From: Orientallactaga sibirica
Lineage: Eukaryota; Chordata; Mammalia; Rodentia; Dipodidae
NCBI GenBank assembly: GCA_036365145.1
Contig: JAEOAD010000040.1
Location: forward strand, 10,436,501-10,500,500
Length of the DNA: 64,000 bases
Reading direction: 5' to 3'
Position numbers and translations under genes: made by a program. The notes beneath the pieces are model-generated. The model was not told where the DNA came from and ran no database searches. It worked only from the letters and a program-made list of their open reading frames with translations. This document shows positions 11,513 to 21,985 of the stretch, piece after piece (the stretch's first letter is position 1; each line of letters begins with the position of its first letter).

Positions 11513-12115
11513 CCAAGGCTAGTGATTTTTATGTGTTGATTTTATATCCTGCCATTTTGCTGAAAGGGTTTATCACTTCCAGGAGTTTTGGAGATTTTGG
11601 AACTCTCAGGTATAGAATCAAGTCATCTGAGAATAGGGTATATGACTTCTTCCTTTCCAACTTGTATCCCTTTTATTTCCTTGTCTTGCCTTATTGCTTG
11701 AGCTGAGAAAAGTACCTGTTGAAAAGCAGTGGTGAGAGTGGGCCCCGTGCTTCCTACCAGACCCTAATGGGAATGAGTTTTTCCCCCGTAGTATGATATA
11801 GGCTTTAAGTCTGTTGTATGTTGTTTTATTATGTTGATATTTGTTCCTTCCTTCCCTATCTTCTCCAATGTTGTAATCATGAGGGTATGTTGAATTTTGT
11901 CAAAGGCCTTTTTCGCCTCTATAGAGATGATAATGTGGATCCTGATTTTGAGTCTATTTATGCAATGTATTATGTTTACCTATTTCTATACATTCAACCA
12001 AACTGCATCACTGGGATGAAACCATGCTTTAAAATCTTTTGTGAATTGTTTATGTCAGTTCTCAATTAATTCCTCCATCCTTTTATTTATGGCCCCATTA
12101 AGGTTGTTGAATATA

Positions 12116-13139
12116 TTTGCCACAGCTTAACTTTGGGGTTCTAAAACTGGAGTTTCTTCTGTGTTTGCAATGGGGGCTGCCATTATGGGGCTAAGAGAAA
12201 AACGTGGGGATATTTTGGCTTGGTTTTTTGCTTTCTTTGTTTGGTGCTGGGGTTTGCTCATCTTGAGGTCATGAACTTGTTACGCTGGGACTATGGAATG
12301 TGTGTGATTGCCTTGTTCAGGTAGGAGAGAGAAAGTGATGTAGTCACAGGGTTTGACTGGGTGCTCTTGATCCTGGGTTTTTCTTCTGTATTTACTCTCC
12401 TCGGAAATCTGGGTGGGATCCGGCAGTACCTGGCCAACTCAATGACCAGGGAAGGTCCCATTGACTGCTACTTGCTTCCTGGTCCTTGGTAGTAGGTTTG
12501 GCTGTGGCAATGGGTGGAAGTCAGGACTAGTGGATTGCAGGGGGTTTACATCTCAGTCAGGGTGGTTATGAGGGTCTACCTGAGTCACGAGTTTGGATTG
12601 AGATGACTGCAGACAGATCCCTGATTGTGAGCCTGCTGCAACATGTCTTGTGTGGGGATCGGGTGGTTCCCTACCTCCCCAGTGGGGAATAGGAAGCTGC
12701 TCTTACTCTTGTTCAGGCCCAAGCACAGGTTCCAAGGCTGCCCCACACAAATCACCTGGGAATGGAAACAAGAGCCCAATCTTCCTCATGTCACATGTGT
12801 GCAGAGTCCCAACCACCCCTCCAACTAGAGGAAAACATATTCTGTGAGCTCTTGTGTTTTTGTCCATCGTAAGTGACTGTCATGGTATGCTGTAGCAATG
12901 TGAAATGCACCAAGATGGAAGGTTTGCCTATGAATTATACCTCTTATTCTTTGGAAAAAATTAATTACAATTGAGATGACTCCTCTTTCAGAGTTGTGTG
13001 ATCCTTGTAAGAGAAATTTCTCACTGATATATTCTGCCTGACAAGCATAGAGTTAGGAACCAATTTGTCTGATTAACAAAGTCATGCATCAAATTTCAGT
13101 GAGTGGTTTTTCTCAATGTAACTGATTGTTTTATAGGAA
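12116..13139. other. GC-richer block, possibly L1 3'-UTR sequence
   Basis: A block with more GC and G-runs than its surroundings, between two antisense L1 segments. It has no recognisable coding potential. Its position and style suggest L1 UTR sequence, probably belonging to copy B, but I could not align it to the other L1 UTRs here. Confidence 0.3.
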
Positions 13140-14050
13140 TTTGGAGTAAGACCTCATAGGTTTCTCTGATCAACAGCACAATGCAGGTAACAACCAATCT
13201 CTGGTACTGGGAGTTACAGGTCAGAAACAGAAAAAAATAAAAAAAAATAAAAACAACATTCATTTAAGCATTGGCTTCATCCCACCCTCTCCAGAGCACT
13301 ATCACTTTGCAGGTGTTTCCCCCATTACTCCTTGTGAGGGTTGTACCGTTTAGGCTATCTCAAAGCATAAAGGTTTTTATAGTACCAACTCATTTTGGAT
13401 TGAGTTTTGTTTTGCTTCCCCCCTTCCCTTCCCTTCCCACAAGCCCTCCCATCCCTAGTGTCTGGGCCTTGAGTTGCCTAGGAGGTGTGTCAACAACTTG
13501 AGCAGGTCCAGGTTAGGAACCTCAGGGAAGTGATGCCCTGTGGCATTTGTCTTTCCGTGATTGAGTTTTCTGAGTATGATCTATTCCAGGTCTATCCATT
13601 TTTGCACAAATTGAATAGTATCATTTTTTTCTTACTGCTGAGTAGAATTCCATTGTGTAAATGCACCACACATTATCCATTCATCCAATCATGGGCATCT
13701 GGGTTGATTCCACTTCTTAGCTATAAGGAATTGAACAGCTATAAACATGGTTGAGCAAATATCTCTGTAGCAATGCATGGAGCATTTAGGATAAATAAAT
13801 TCCCACTAAGGCAATAACTGGGTCTGTTGGTAGCTATATGTTCATCCTTTTCAAGAATCTCCATCTTGATTTCCATGGTGGTTGTACATTCCCGCCAACT
13901 GTGGGTGAGTTTTCCTCTTCCCCACATCCTCACCAGCATTTGTCATTGTTAGAATTTTTAATGATTGGCATGCTTACTGGAGTAAGGTGAAATATCATGT
14001 TTGTTTTAATTTGCATTTCTCTAATGGTTAGGGATAATGAATATTTTCTT
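13140..14050 (-). mobile_element. L1 copy B, 3'-UTR and ORF2 C-terminal end
   Basis: Starts with 3'-UTR sequence shared with copy C: 'agacctcataggtttctctg' here matches 'agacctcatagttctccctg' at about 15449. From about 13570 it carries the antisense ORF2 C-terminal region, parallel to copy A ('gagtagaattccattgtgta', 'gatttccatggtggttgtac', 'ttaatttgcatttctctaat'). 5'-truncated and decayed. Confidence 0.65.
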
Positions 14051-14260
14051 TTTTTTTTCCTCTTTTATTAGATAAGGATATATTTAGTATGTAAACAACA
14101 CATGTTGGTACCATCCTTGTCTTCCTCCCTGCCCCTTTTCTGAAGAGGCCTTCCTCATGGGGGATGCAGGTTGACCCCATGTGGATTGTGGGTCATGTAT
14201 TGTGGGGGAGAGGGAGAGGCAATATACACATTTGTTGCTATGTTAACATAGTTTTTGATG
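14048..14260 (-). mobile_element. L1 3'-terminal fragment
   Basis: Starts with a short T-run, then 'ttattagataaggatatatt', a 'tggtaccatcctt' block and 'gtgggtcatgtattgtgggg'. The same order of blocks occurs at 36198-36410, so both look like the extreme 3'-UTR of an L1 family in antisense. The T-run would be the poly(A) tail. Confidence 0.5.
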
Positions 14261-14639
14261 CTTGTTTACATTTTGTTTATTTTTTACTTTGAAAATTTGT
14301 TACTATGCTCTTACCAGACATTTATTTAAATATTTATATTAAAGATCAATGGTTATTTGTTGATTTACCAACCTCAGGACAATGAAAATAATACTGACTT
14401 CTCATAAAAATAAAGTAAAAAGTTATTTCCCCCTGTTCCTACCATGTTTCACAAATCACTTAATTCATGTTGCTGATAAGTTACTGTTATAAAGTTTGCA
14501 TTATGGACTAAATTTTTCACTTGTTAGAATGTAACATTATATCCACAATCATGAAAACTAAATAATTAACACAGTGTTATGTCTGTTCCTAAGATCAATG
14601 CCACAAAAGCATTCTGTGACTGGGAAATCTGTATTTTCA

Positions 14640-15935
14640 TGTGTTTCTTTATCATTTGTTTTAAATTAAATTGTATTTCACTTAAAAATTTTATACTTTT
14701 ATATCCCCTCTCTCCTTTCCCCATTCCCCTGAGGGCCCTCTCAGTAGTGTTGATATTTACTGGGGGGGGTCAATGTGTATTTGGGGGTTACTGTGCCTTA
14801 AGATATTCCTTCCCAACCTGTATTCATGTTGCCACCTCCTCTGTAATGACTCCTGGGCCCCAGTGCATGTGGTGGAGGTGACCTGTCTTGTGGTAGGCAG
14901 TCAGCTCTCTTTGCTTATTGTATTGATGGATCATCCTGGATCTGCTCAGTCTTCTTTGTCATCTATAAAATAAAACTGACTACCCAACCAAAAGTGAGAT
15001 CAGTATAAATTAACAGGGATAGGCATAGTTATTGGAGACTTTTTGATGTGTGTACCCACTCTTCTTAGCCAAAGAGCAGTGAGGGTTCATTCTGGAGTCT
15101 GTGAGCTTCTAATCCATTGGATTCTGACGTGGTTCCTAATACCAGGTCTGGCTTCTCCCTCACTGAGCTTGGTTTCCTGCATGGGCTAGGTGCAATCCGT
15201 GTACAGTGAGTACTTCTTGTCTGGCTGTTTGATTTTGTAACCTGCAGGATCTTCTGCTTCTTCGTGCTGTTGGTAACCTTTATCCACAAGGGCACCATAG
15301 CATGTTTCCAGTCCTATGTGGGACAGCCAGGAGATAACTGACTTCCGTCTCAGGTCTCAGTTCCCGTGTGGCATCTTGATACCCTGTGATCACCAGCTAT
15401 GGTGTCTTCAGCAATATGGTCCCAATTCTTAGCCTGGCAGATAGCCAAGACCTCATAGTTCTCCCTGATCAATAGCTCACTGTGGGCACTTCTGTCAGGG
15501 TCCTCTCCCCCTCTTATCAAGGTTTTTATCTTGTTAAGTGCTATCCAGAGGAAAGGTTTCTCTAGGTTGTCATTAGTTTTGTGCAACTCCCCACAACCTT
15601 CCCACTCTTACCCCCAAGACACTCCCAACACTTCTATTCATTCATTCATTCATTCATTCATTCATTCATTCATTCTTTTTTCTGTTTTTCTTATTTTTTT
15701 GTCATGTAGCCCCTCTTCCCTTTCCTCCCTATTTCCCCTTTTGTCTAGCTTTATTCTAGTTCCATGTCAACACTCCTGATGTTTGCTACCACTTACAATC
15801 AATTCAAGCTGTTGCCAAGTAGGAACTATATATAAGAGAGAACATGCATTTTTCTTTCTTGAGCCTGTGTGACCTCACTTACTGTGATTTGTGTTCCAAG
15901 CCCAACCATTCAGTAATTGGTCTAGCTTTATTGTG
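14640..15935 (-). mobile_element. L1 copy C, 3'-UTR
   Basis: A third antisense L1 3' end. The stretch from about 14700 to 15250 parallels 9050-9500 of copy A, and 15440-15480 parallels copy B. An (ATTC)n tract lies at 15638-15674. The right end reaches only the junction with ORF2 ('cctgtgtgacctcactta' at about 15867, like copy A at 9690), so this copy is strongly 5'-truncated. Confidence 0.6.
15638..15674. repeat. (ATTC)n microsatellite
   Basis: Nine ATTC units within L1 copy C. Translated, it gives a spurious Ser-Phe-Ile-His repeat. Confidence 0.95.
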
Positions 15936-17685
15936 AAGATGGCATGATCAAGAAATTGTAGGTACATAATATGCTTTAATAGACACCTTAATAAGGACTA
16001 TGCATTAAATATTTATTAAAACTTTTTATGCTGTTTCATTTCAAATATATACCCAAGTGCTCAATCTCCAGCAATGGAAAAGTAGCTGAACTTCCAGCTG
16101 TAAAGAGCACCTTTGCCTTGGGGAATGCAACAAACACGTAAATACATCTACAGTGTCTAGGGTTGGAAATGGAGAAGTAGTGTTTGACAGCATGGTCCGG
16201 GAAGGCATGTGTGGCTCTCAGTCTGAAATCCGGATGGGGAGAAAAGGCTGATGTGCCTTCCACCCCTGCAGAGACTGTAAGTTTCCTTGAGTAGCCTGGG
16301 GGCCAGCATAGGCACACAGAGGGAGGGATGGAGAAGGGATACCAGGTACCCTGAGAAATTTGATGTGGGCAAGATGCTTTCTGGGAGTAGGCCAGGTAGC
16401 AATATGAACAAACAGAGGGAGTCATGGGAGAGGATACAAGATACTCTGACTTTCCCTAGAGTAGCCCAGGGGCCAGTACAGAAGAGGGGGTGATGGGGTG
16501 GCATATAGTATATCAGAGATGAAGTGTTAGCCAAAATCATTTAGGGGGAAATGATATGTTGAAAATGAGGATTAAAGAATGAAACATACTTTAAAGAATT
16601 TCTCTAGCTGCTGTCTCATAACTACATTTTGGATTTCTTTAGTATCACTGAGGTACATGAGGCTTCACGTTAATTTGTTTGCTCATACTATGTTCAAAAC
16701 AAGTGATAACTTCTAGCCCATCCTGAGTTAGGTGCCGAAACATGCTTCATATCTGGTAAGAATAACAGCCTCAAAAAAGAAGAAATATAAAAAATAAAAA
16801 GCCTATGAACACAGAGGTATTCAGCATTGTGGTCAATAGTGGAAATTTCAATCATCAAATCCCTTTCACTCTTGCCTGAAATGCATGCAAACATCTTATT
16901 AAAGATGCATGCGATGAATTGGAGTGGCTCCCCTTTTTTTCTTTAGCTCTACTTGCACATAAACTAAAGAGTTACTGTTTGGGATCTCCTTCATCTGTCC
17001 TTCATAATTACTGAGCTCTTTTATGTACTGATTGGCAATCTTTGCCATTTTCTTTCACATTAGCTATCATTTTCTTAAGCTTGTCCTGCGTGTCCATGAT
17101 TATCTCCTTTCTGCTTCATTTCCACTTCACAGTATTCAATTGTGTTATTTCTCCTTAATTTCTTCCCTCACTTTGCCTGCCTCACATGCCATTACTTTCT
17201 GTTGGCTTGCTTTATTTTTTATTTGAGTCAGTTACAGTAGCTTAAAGTATGCATGCTAAAACTATAGTAAATGCTAATTTCAGGGGGTTTTTTATTTATT
17301 TTTATTTTTTTACTTTTTCCATGTTCTCTTTATTTTCTTTGGAATAATTCATTTTATTGATCACTCTATTTTCTTTAGGAAGACTTAATTTTATTTTAAG
17401 TGTCCATTAGCTTTCTCACTGCCCCTTCTCCTTTTCCTCATCTTCCCTCCTTCTCCTACTGTTTATCCTCCTTCTGTCTACAATATATCACTCTGTCCAT
17501 GAGTACTAATCAATAGTGCATATTAGATTAATGACTTGTTTCCTCAATAGTCTTCTATCTTTCTTCTATATGAAATCTCTCCCTAATCCTATCACAGGAA
17601 ATCACACCCATATACTCAAGTATCCTCAAGTTATATTGTACATGAACTAATTGGTTGTGCTGTATAAAATTACTGATACTGCACT
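15936..17685. other. Single-copy stretch around an old tandem repeat
   Basis: No gene recognised. Apart from the tandem repeat at 16289-16530, the rest is AT-rich, with a C/T-rich run near 17420-17460 on the plus strand. Confidence 0.4.
16289..16530. repeat. Degenerate tandem repeat, three units
   Basis: Three units open with 'gagtagcctggggg' (16289), 'gagtaggccaggt' (16385) and 'gagtagcccagggg' (16459). Each continues with a purine-rich 'agaggga' block and a 'gatac(c/a)' block. Spacing is 96 and 74 bp because of indels. The divergence indicates an old expansion. Confidence 0.6.
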
Positions 17686-17724
<39 letters not shown>

Positions 17725-17873
17725 TTTTTGATTTTTCAGGGTAGGGTTTCACTCTAGCTAAAGCTGACCTTGAATTCACTATATCGTCTCAGAGTGGCCT
17801 CAAACTTACAACAATCCTCCTACCTCTGCCTCCCACATGCTAGGATTAAAAGTGTGTGCCACCATGCCCGACC
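17686..17873 (-). mobile_element. B1 SINE
   Basis: 7SL-derived SINE. On the plus strand it reads as the reverse complement: 'tgaccttgaattcactatat', 'cctcctacctctgcctccca', ending 'gccaccatgcccgacc'. The tail is the (TTTA)n run at 17686-17727. Confidence 0.85.
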
Positions 17874-19039
17874 CTACATATTTATTTTAATGTATAAATA
17901 ATGTGGTGAATTTACTATGAAAAAGTTGTTTATTATTTTCTTTTGAAATTACTTCCTACGTCTACCTGTCATTATATGGTAGCTTTGCCTGATCAGCTGT
18001 CAGATATCCTCTTATAATTGGGATTAAACAGTAACATCTCCGGTAGGTATTGCTGTAATTGCTTATCTTGTGGTCACTTCATAGCATTTTACCATAGATA
18101 AACTTTAGGTGATAGACTATGATAATTAAGCTGCCTTCTTTCCCCTCTGAAGTAAATGAGTTCTGAACAGCTAAAGGGACATTTGTCTCTCAGTGATTTC
18201 TTTCAGGAGAAAGACAATTGTTCTTAAAATGGGCATCATTAATTAATGAGACCTTGTTTTAGGAACAATTATTTGTTTCTTTTCAGAAATAATGGAAATA
18301 GCTTATCAACTTGCAAAACCTTGGCTTGTCAGAGTTCTCATTTCCAGCAAGAATTCACACAAGCTCAGCTGTTTTGGGCTCCATTTGTGTGATCATAATC
18401 CTCTGTGTAAAACCTGAGCTTGGGGTTAAATATCAGACATTACACTGTTTGTGTAATTCGTTTCAATAATCAGAGAACTGTTCTAGGTTAAAACCTGTTT
18501 TGTGCATGTTATCTACTTATTGTCCCATCACTGTGTTCCACATTAACACAAACTGGGACTTAAAATATCAAAATATTAGTCTCGCACAGTTCTCCTAGCC
18601 AAAACACCAGCATCACTGGGTTGATTTTATGACGCCAGTGGTGCTCAACTGATATTGTGGGAGAATGTACTTCTTGCTTCTTTCAGCTTTCATAGATTCC
18701 AGGCAAGACTGGTCTTGTGGCCATATCATCATTCATTTATTCAATTGTTTATCTAGCTATGTGTTTGTTTGTTTTGAGTAAAACAAAGGAGATTTTATTG
18801 AGACAATTCCCAGAGAGGCTGGAGTGTCAGGACAATCATGCTTAGAATTTCTGCTAGAATTCCAAGAAGAAATAGAAAGTGGGGCAGAAAAGCTAACCAT
18901 TTTGAGTTGGAACTCAGAAAAGTGTACAAGGCTTAGCAGTGAGTCTGTAGACAGTTACTCACTTTATATTTCAAAGCTGGCAGCTTAAATATTTTTGTGT
19001 TCTATTTTACATTCTCTGTGTGTGTGTGTGTGTGTGTAT
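17874..19039. other. Single-copy stretch, no gene recognised
   Basis: Ordinary AT-rich sequence. A (TG)n tract at 19018-19037 marks the left edge of L1 copy D. Confidence 0.45.
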
Positions 19040-19700
19040 ATATTTTAGTTTCCATGATTTTTTTTGTAGGCTCTATAGCTTTTCTTGCTATTGATTTGTA
19101 GTTTTATTCTACTGTGATCAGATAGAGTGCAAAGAATTACTTCAATTTTCTTGTATTTGTTAATAGTTTCTTTGTGTCCTAATACATGGTCTTTTTCAGA
19201 GAATGTTCCATGTGCTGGTGAAAAGAAAGTGTATTCTGCAGCATTTGGATGGAATGATCTGTAGATATCTCTTAGGTCCATTTGTTGTATGACCTCATTT
19301 AATCTAGATGCTTCTCTGTTTATTTTTGCTGGTATGACCTGTAATTTGATGAGAGTGGGGTATTGAAATCGCCCACTACACTTGTGTTTGGTGTTTTCTG
19401 TGACTGTAAGTCTAGTAGCATGTGTTTGATGAAATTAGGAGCCTGGTATTAAGTGTACATGTGTTTAGAGTTGTAATTTCATCTTATTGGAGCATTCCTT
19501 TAATCAATATAAAGTGACCTTATTTCTCTTTCCTCACTAAGGTTGGCTTGAAGTCTATCCTGTCAGATATTAGGATAGTGACAATTGCTTATTTTCTAGG
19601 CCCATTTTCTTGAAATACCATTTTTGTTCTTTTCTCCCTTAGCTACTGTTTGTCTTTTATGGAAAGGTGAGTTTCTAGGAAGCAACGAATAGAATGATCC
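19040..19700 (-). pseudogene. L1 copy D, ORF2 endonuclease region, decayed
   Basis: The minus strand of 19045-19281 is open and encodes a clear L1 ORF2p endonuclease segment, including 'EYTFFSPAHGTFSEKDH', then 'LGHKETINKYKKIEV' and 'SDHSRIKLQIN'. These correspond to the conserved regions around the C-terminal catalytic Asp-His of the apurinic-type nuclease. The reading frame continues in broken form to the right. The 3' part of ORF2 (RT and C-terminus) is missing on the left. Confidence 0.85.
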
Positions 19701-19704
19701 TATT

Positions 19705-19942
19705 TAAAAAATATTTCTATTTATTTATTTGAGAGCAAGTCAGAAAGAGAAAAAGAGGAAGGCATACAGAGAGAGAGAGTGTGTGTGTGTGAATGGGTAC
19801 CCCAGGACATCCAGCCATTGCAAACAAACTCCAAATGCATGTGCCACCTAGTGCATCTGGCTTATGTGGGTAAAGGGGAATAGAACCGGGGTCCTTGTGC
19901 TTCACAGGCAAGTGCTTTAACTGCTAAACTATCTCTCCAGCC
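19705..19942 (-). mobile_element. B2-like SINE nested in L1 copy D
   Basis: Minus-strand SINE of the subfamily carrying 'gaaccggggtccttgtgctt' on the plus strand. Flanks repeat 'gatcctatt' / 'gatcctact', an imperfect TSD. Its right end is the standard 'ctctccagcc' head. Confidence 0.85.
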
Positions 19943-20183
19943 TAGGATCCTACTTTTTAACCTGGTCTGCATGCCTGTGTCTTTTGGTTGGTGCATTAAG
20001 GCCTTGATGTTGAGTTATTATTGAAAGGTGTGCATTTATTCTTGCCATTCTTGTTTTGTAGTTCTTCCTGTTTTTCCTTTCCTCTCTTGTATTAACTATT
20101 ATTTGAGGATGGTTAATTTTGTCCTGTTTTCTTATGTGTGTGTGCTTTTCCTTCCCTTCAGTATGAATAATCCTTTTAAGTAT

Positions 20184-20563
20184 TGTGGTAGTTTGAATAT
20201 ATGTCCCCCAATATATTCAGTATTTTATTAGTTATAGTTTGCATCTGCAATCACCTTGCTAGAGGCAAGGTCACTGGGGGCCAGGTCTTAAGGTGTGGGT
20301 TTGAGATTCCATTGTAAAGATATGCAAATGTGCCTAGCAGGAGTTCCTGAAGTGTGCTGGGCTTTTGGCTGTAGTTTTGCTCTGTGTGCTGTGGTGGCTG
20401 GTTGGCTTTTGCTCTCTCTGCCTGGCCTTGTGAGAGCAGGCCGCTTCTTCTGCCATTATGGAACTTTCCCTGGATCAGTAAGCTTCAATAAATAATATCC
20501 CTTCCTCCATAACTGTGCCTGGTCTGGAAGTTCATCTCAGCGAACCTGAAGCTGTCTGCTACA
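20184..20563 (+). mobile_element. MaLR-like solo LTR with 5-bp TSD
   Basis: A 380-bp element that begins 'tgtggtagtttgaatatatg' and ends 'gaagctgtctgctaca' (TG...CA termini). An AATAAA lies about 75 bp before the end ('cttcaataaataat'). The flanks are AGTAT at 20179-20183 and AGTAT at 20564-20568. There is no internal sequence, so it is a solo LTR. Two relatives lie at 30312-30666 and 32839-33189. The 5-bp TSD and layout fit ERVL-MaLR LTRs. Confidence 0.85.
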
Positions 20564-20829
20564 AGTATTTTCTGTAGAGCTGGTTTAGTGGTCATATATT
20601 CCTTTAGCCTGTTTGTGTTGTGGAATGTCCTTATGTCTTCATCTATTGGGATGGTTAACTTTGCTGCATAAAGTCATCTTGGTTGACAGTTGTAAACTTT
20701 CAGAACTTGGAATACATTATTTCAAGCCCTTCTGGCTTTTAAAGTTTGTGTTGAGGAATCTCCTGTTATCCTGATGGGCTTGCTTTTGTATGTGACAATT
20801 TTTCTCTCTAAGTGCTTTCCACATATTTC

Positions 20830-20839
20830 CTTTTCTTTT

Positions 20840-20883
<44 letters not shown>
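20830..20883. repeat. (CTTT)n microsatellite
   Basis: About a dozen CTTT units followed by a T-run, within L1 copy D. Confidence 0.95.
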
Positions 20884-20994
20884 TTTTTTGTATTTTTTGG
20901 TTTAATTATAATGTGACAGTGAGAGAGATTCTTTCCTGATTTTATCTGTTTGCTGTTCTAAAGGTTTTCTTTATTGGTATCACTTTTCCTTTTT

Positions 20995-21173
20995 GGGGAC
21001 AATTTGAGAGAGAGTCAGAAAGACAGAAAGAGGAAGGCAGACAAAGAGAGAGTGTGTTTGAATGGGTACACCAAGACATCCAGCCATTGCAAACAAACTC
21101 CAAATGCATGTGCCACGTAGTGCATCTGGCTCATGTGGGTACTGGGGAATAGAACCGGGGTCCTTGTGCTTCT
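20995..21173 (-). mobile_element. B2-like SINE, truncated at both ends
   Basis: Same subfamily as the SINE at 19705 (shared 'gaaccggggtccttgtgctt'). It stops at 'cttgtgcttct' without the tRNA-like head, and its T-rich tail is lost. Standard TSDs are not visible. Confidence 0.75.
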
Positions 21174-21300
21174 GTGATTATGTTGAAAATACCTACTATG
21201 CCTTTGGAGTGAAATTCTCCTCCTTCTACTATGCCCTGAACTCTTATGTTTGATCTCTTCATAGTGTCCCTAATGTCATAAAATTCCCATTCATGCCTTC

Positions 21301-21985
21301 CTATCAGGAAGCATCAAAGACAGCAATAGCCAACACCACAATACAGCTTATTTGAGAATGGAAACCTGAGCAAGAAAACAGCAATCAAATCTAACACATA
21401 ACCTGCCCTGGCTTGAACAGTGAGATTAGCACTCCCAGTGCTGGCCTATGTAACTGGCTTTGTATAAGAAGGCCTGCTACCTTTTGGGATGGCTTCCAAT
21501 CTCACCAATGCTGAGTGCCCATGTGATCCATCTCTGCTGTGCTGTGGACTCAGGCTGCTTGGGTCACTGGATCTGATGTTCTGATCAGCTGTGATGGCTT
21601 CTCGGCGACTGGGGGTGGGTGAGTTCTCTGGTAGCTTGTGGCACAGGCAGTTGGGGGAAGGGAAGCTGTGCAGGGTCTCTGGAGTTGTACCAGTGCTGCC
21701 CAGCTGTTCCCCTTGGTGTTCTCCTTCAGCAGCAGATCAGCGGTCCCTGTTGTCCTCTCCTTTGGGTTTCTTGACTTTGCCAGGAGGCTGATGTCTGTGG
21801 AAAATCTCTTCACCTGGCATGTGTTCTTGCAGTTCTGTGTGGACCAGTGGACACATGGTGAGTGTGTTTTTTAAATCTCTCACTCCTTCCTGTAAAGATA
21901 CATGTGGATGTGTTTGGGATCCGTTCCTGCCAGTACCTAAGCATATCTTACTGAATTGTTGCAGCAGTCCTTCCATTTCTTGAGA
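21301..21985 (-). mobile_element. L1 copy D, probable 5'-UTR block
   Basis: GC-richer sequence continuing L1 copy D beyond ORF1. It lacks coding potential; the overlapping 60-90-codon frames on both strands are typical of GC-rich non-coding DNA. Position and composition fit an L1 5'-UTR, which carries the internal promoter. The exact right end is uncertain. Confidence 0.45.

Larger units (their letters stand above)
9690..12115 (-). pseudogene. L1 copy A, ORF2 C-terminal and RT region, decayed
   Basis: Minus-strand translation of 9700-10080 in two frames gives the ORF2p C-terminal region, including 'KDTCSTICIALFT' and 'MKMWYKYTMEFYS', which correspond to the conserved KDTCT..IAALFTI and KKMWYIYTMEYYS stretches. 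Further right, the minus strand at 11622-11633 encodes FSDD at the position of the reverse-transcriptase FADD active site. Frames are broken by shifts, a T-tract (10337-10368), a (TG)n tract (11158-11193) and a nested SINE (11265-11512). The endonuclease and ORF1 parts are absent, consistent with 5' truncation. Not functional. Confidence 0.8.
19943..21300 (-). pseudogene. L1 copy D, ORF2 start and ORF1 region, decayed
   Basis: Antisense L1 sequence between the endonuclease region and the 5' block, interrupted by the solo LTR (20184-20563), a (TTTC)n tract (20830-20883) and a truncated SINE (20995-21173). Phrases such as 'tgttatcctgatgggcttgc' and 'gtgaaattctcctccttcta' match the antisense of mammalian L1 sequence upstream of the endonuclease. 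No intact frame remains. Confidence 0.6.

Noticed and set aside
19705..21173. Local duplication linking the two similar SINEs in L1 copy D
   Set aside because: Their shared variants are also present in the fragment at 48520, so they mark a subfamily and not a duplication.
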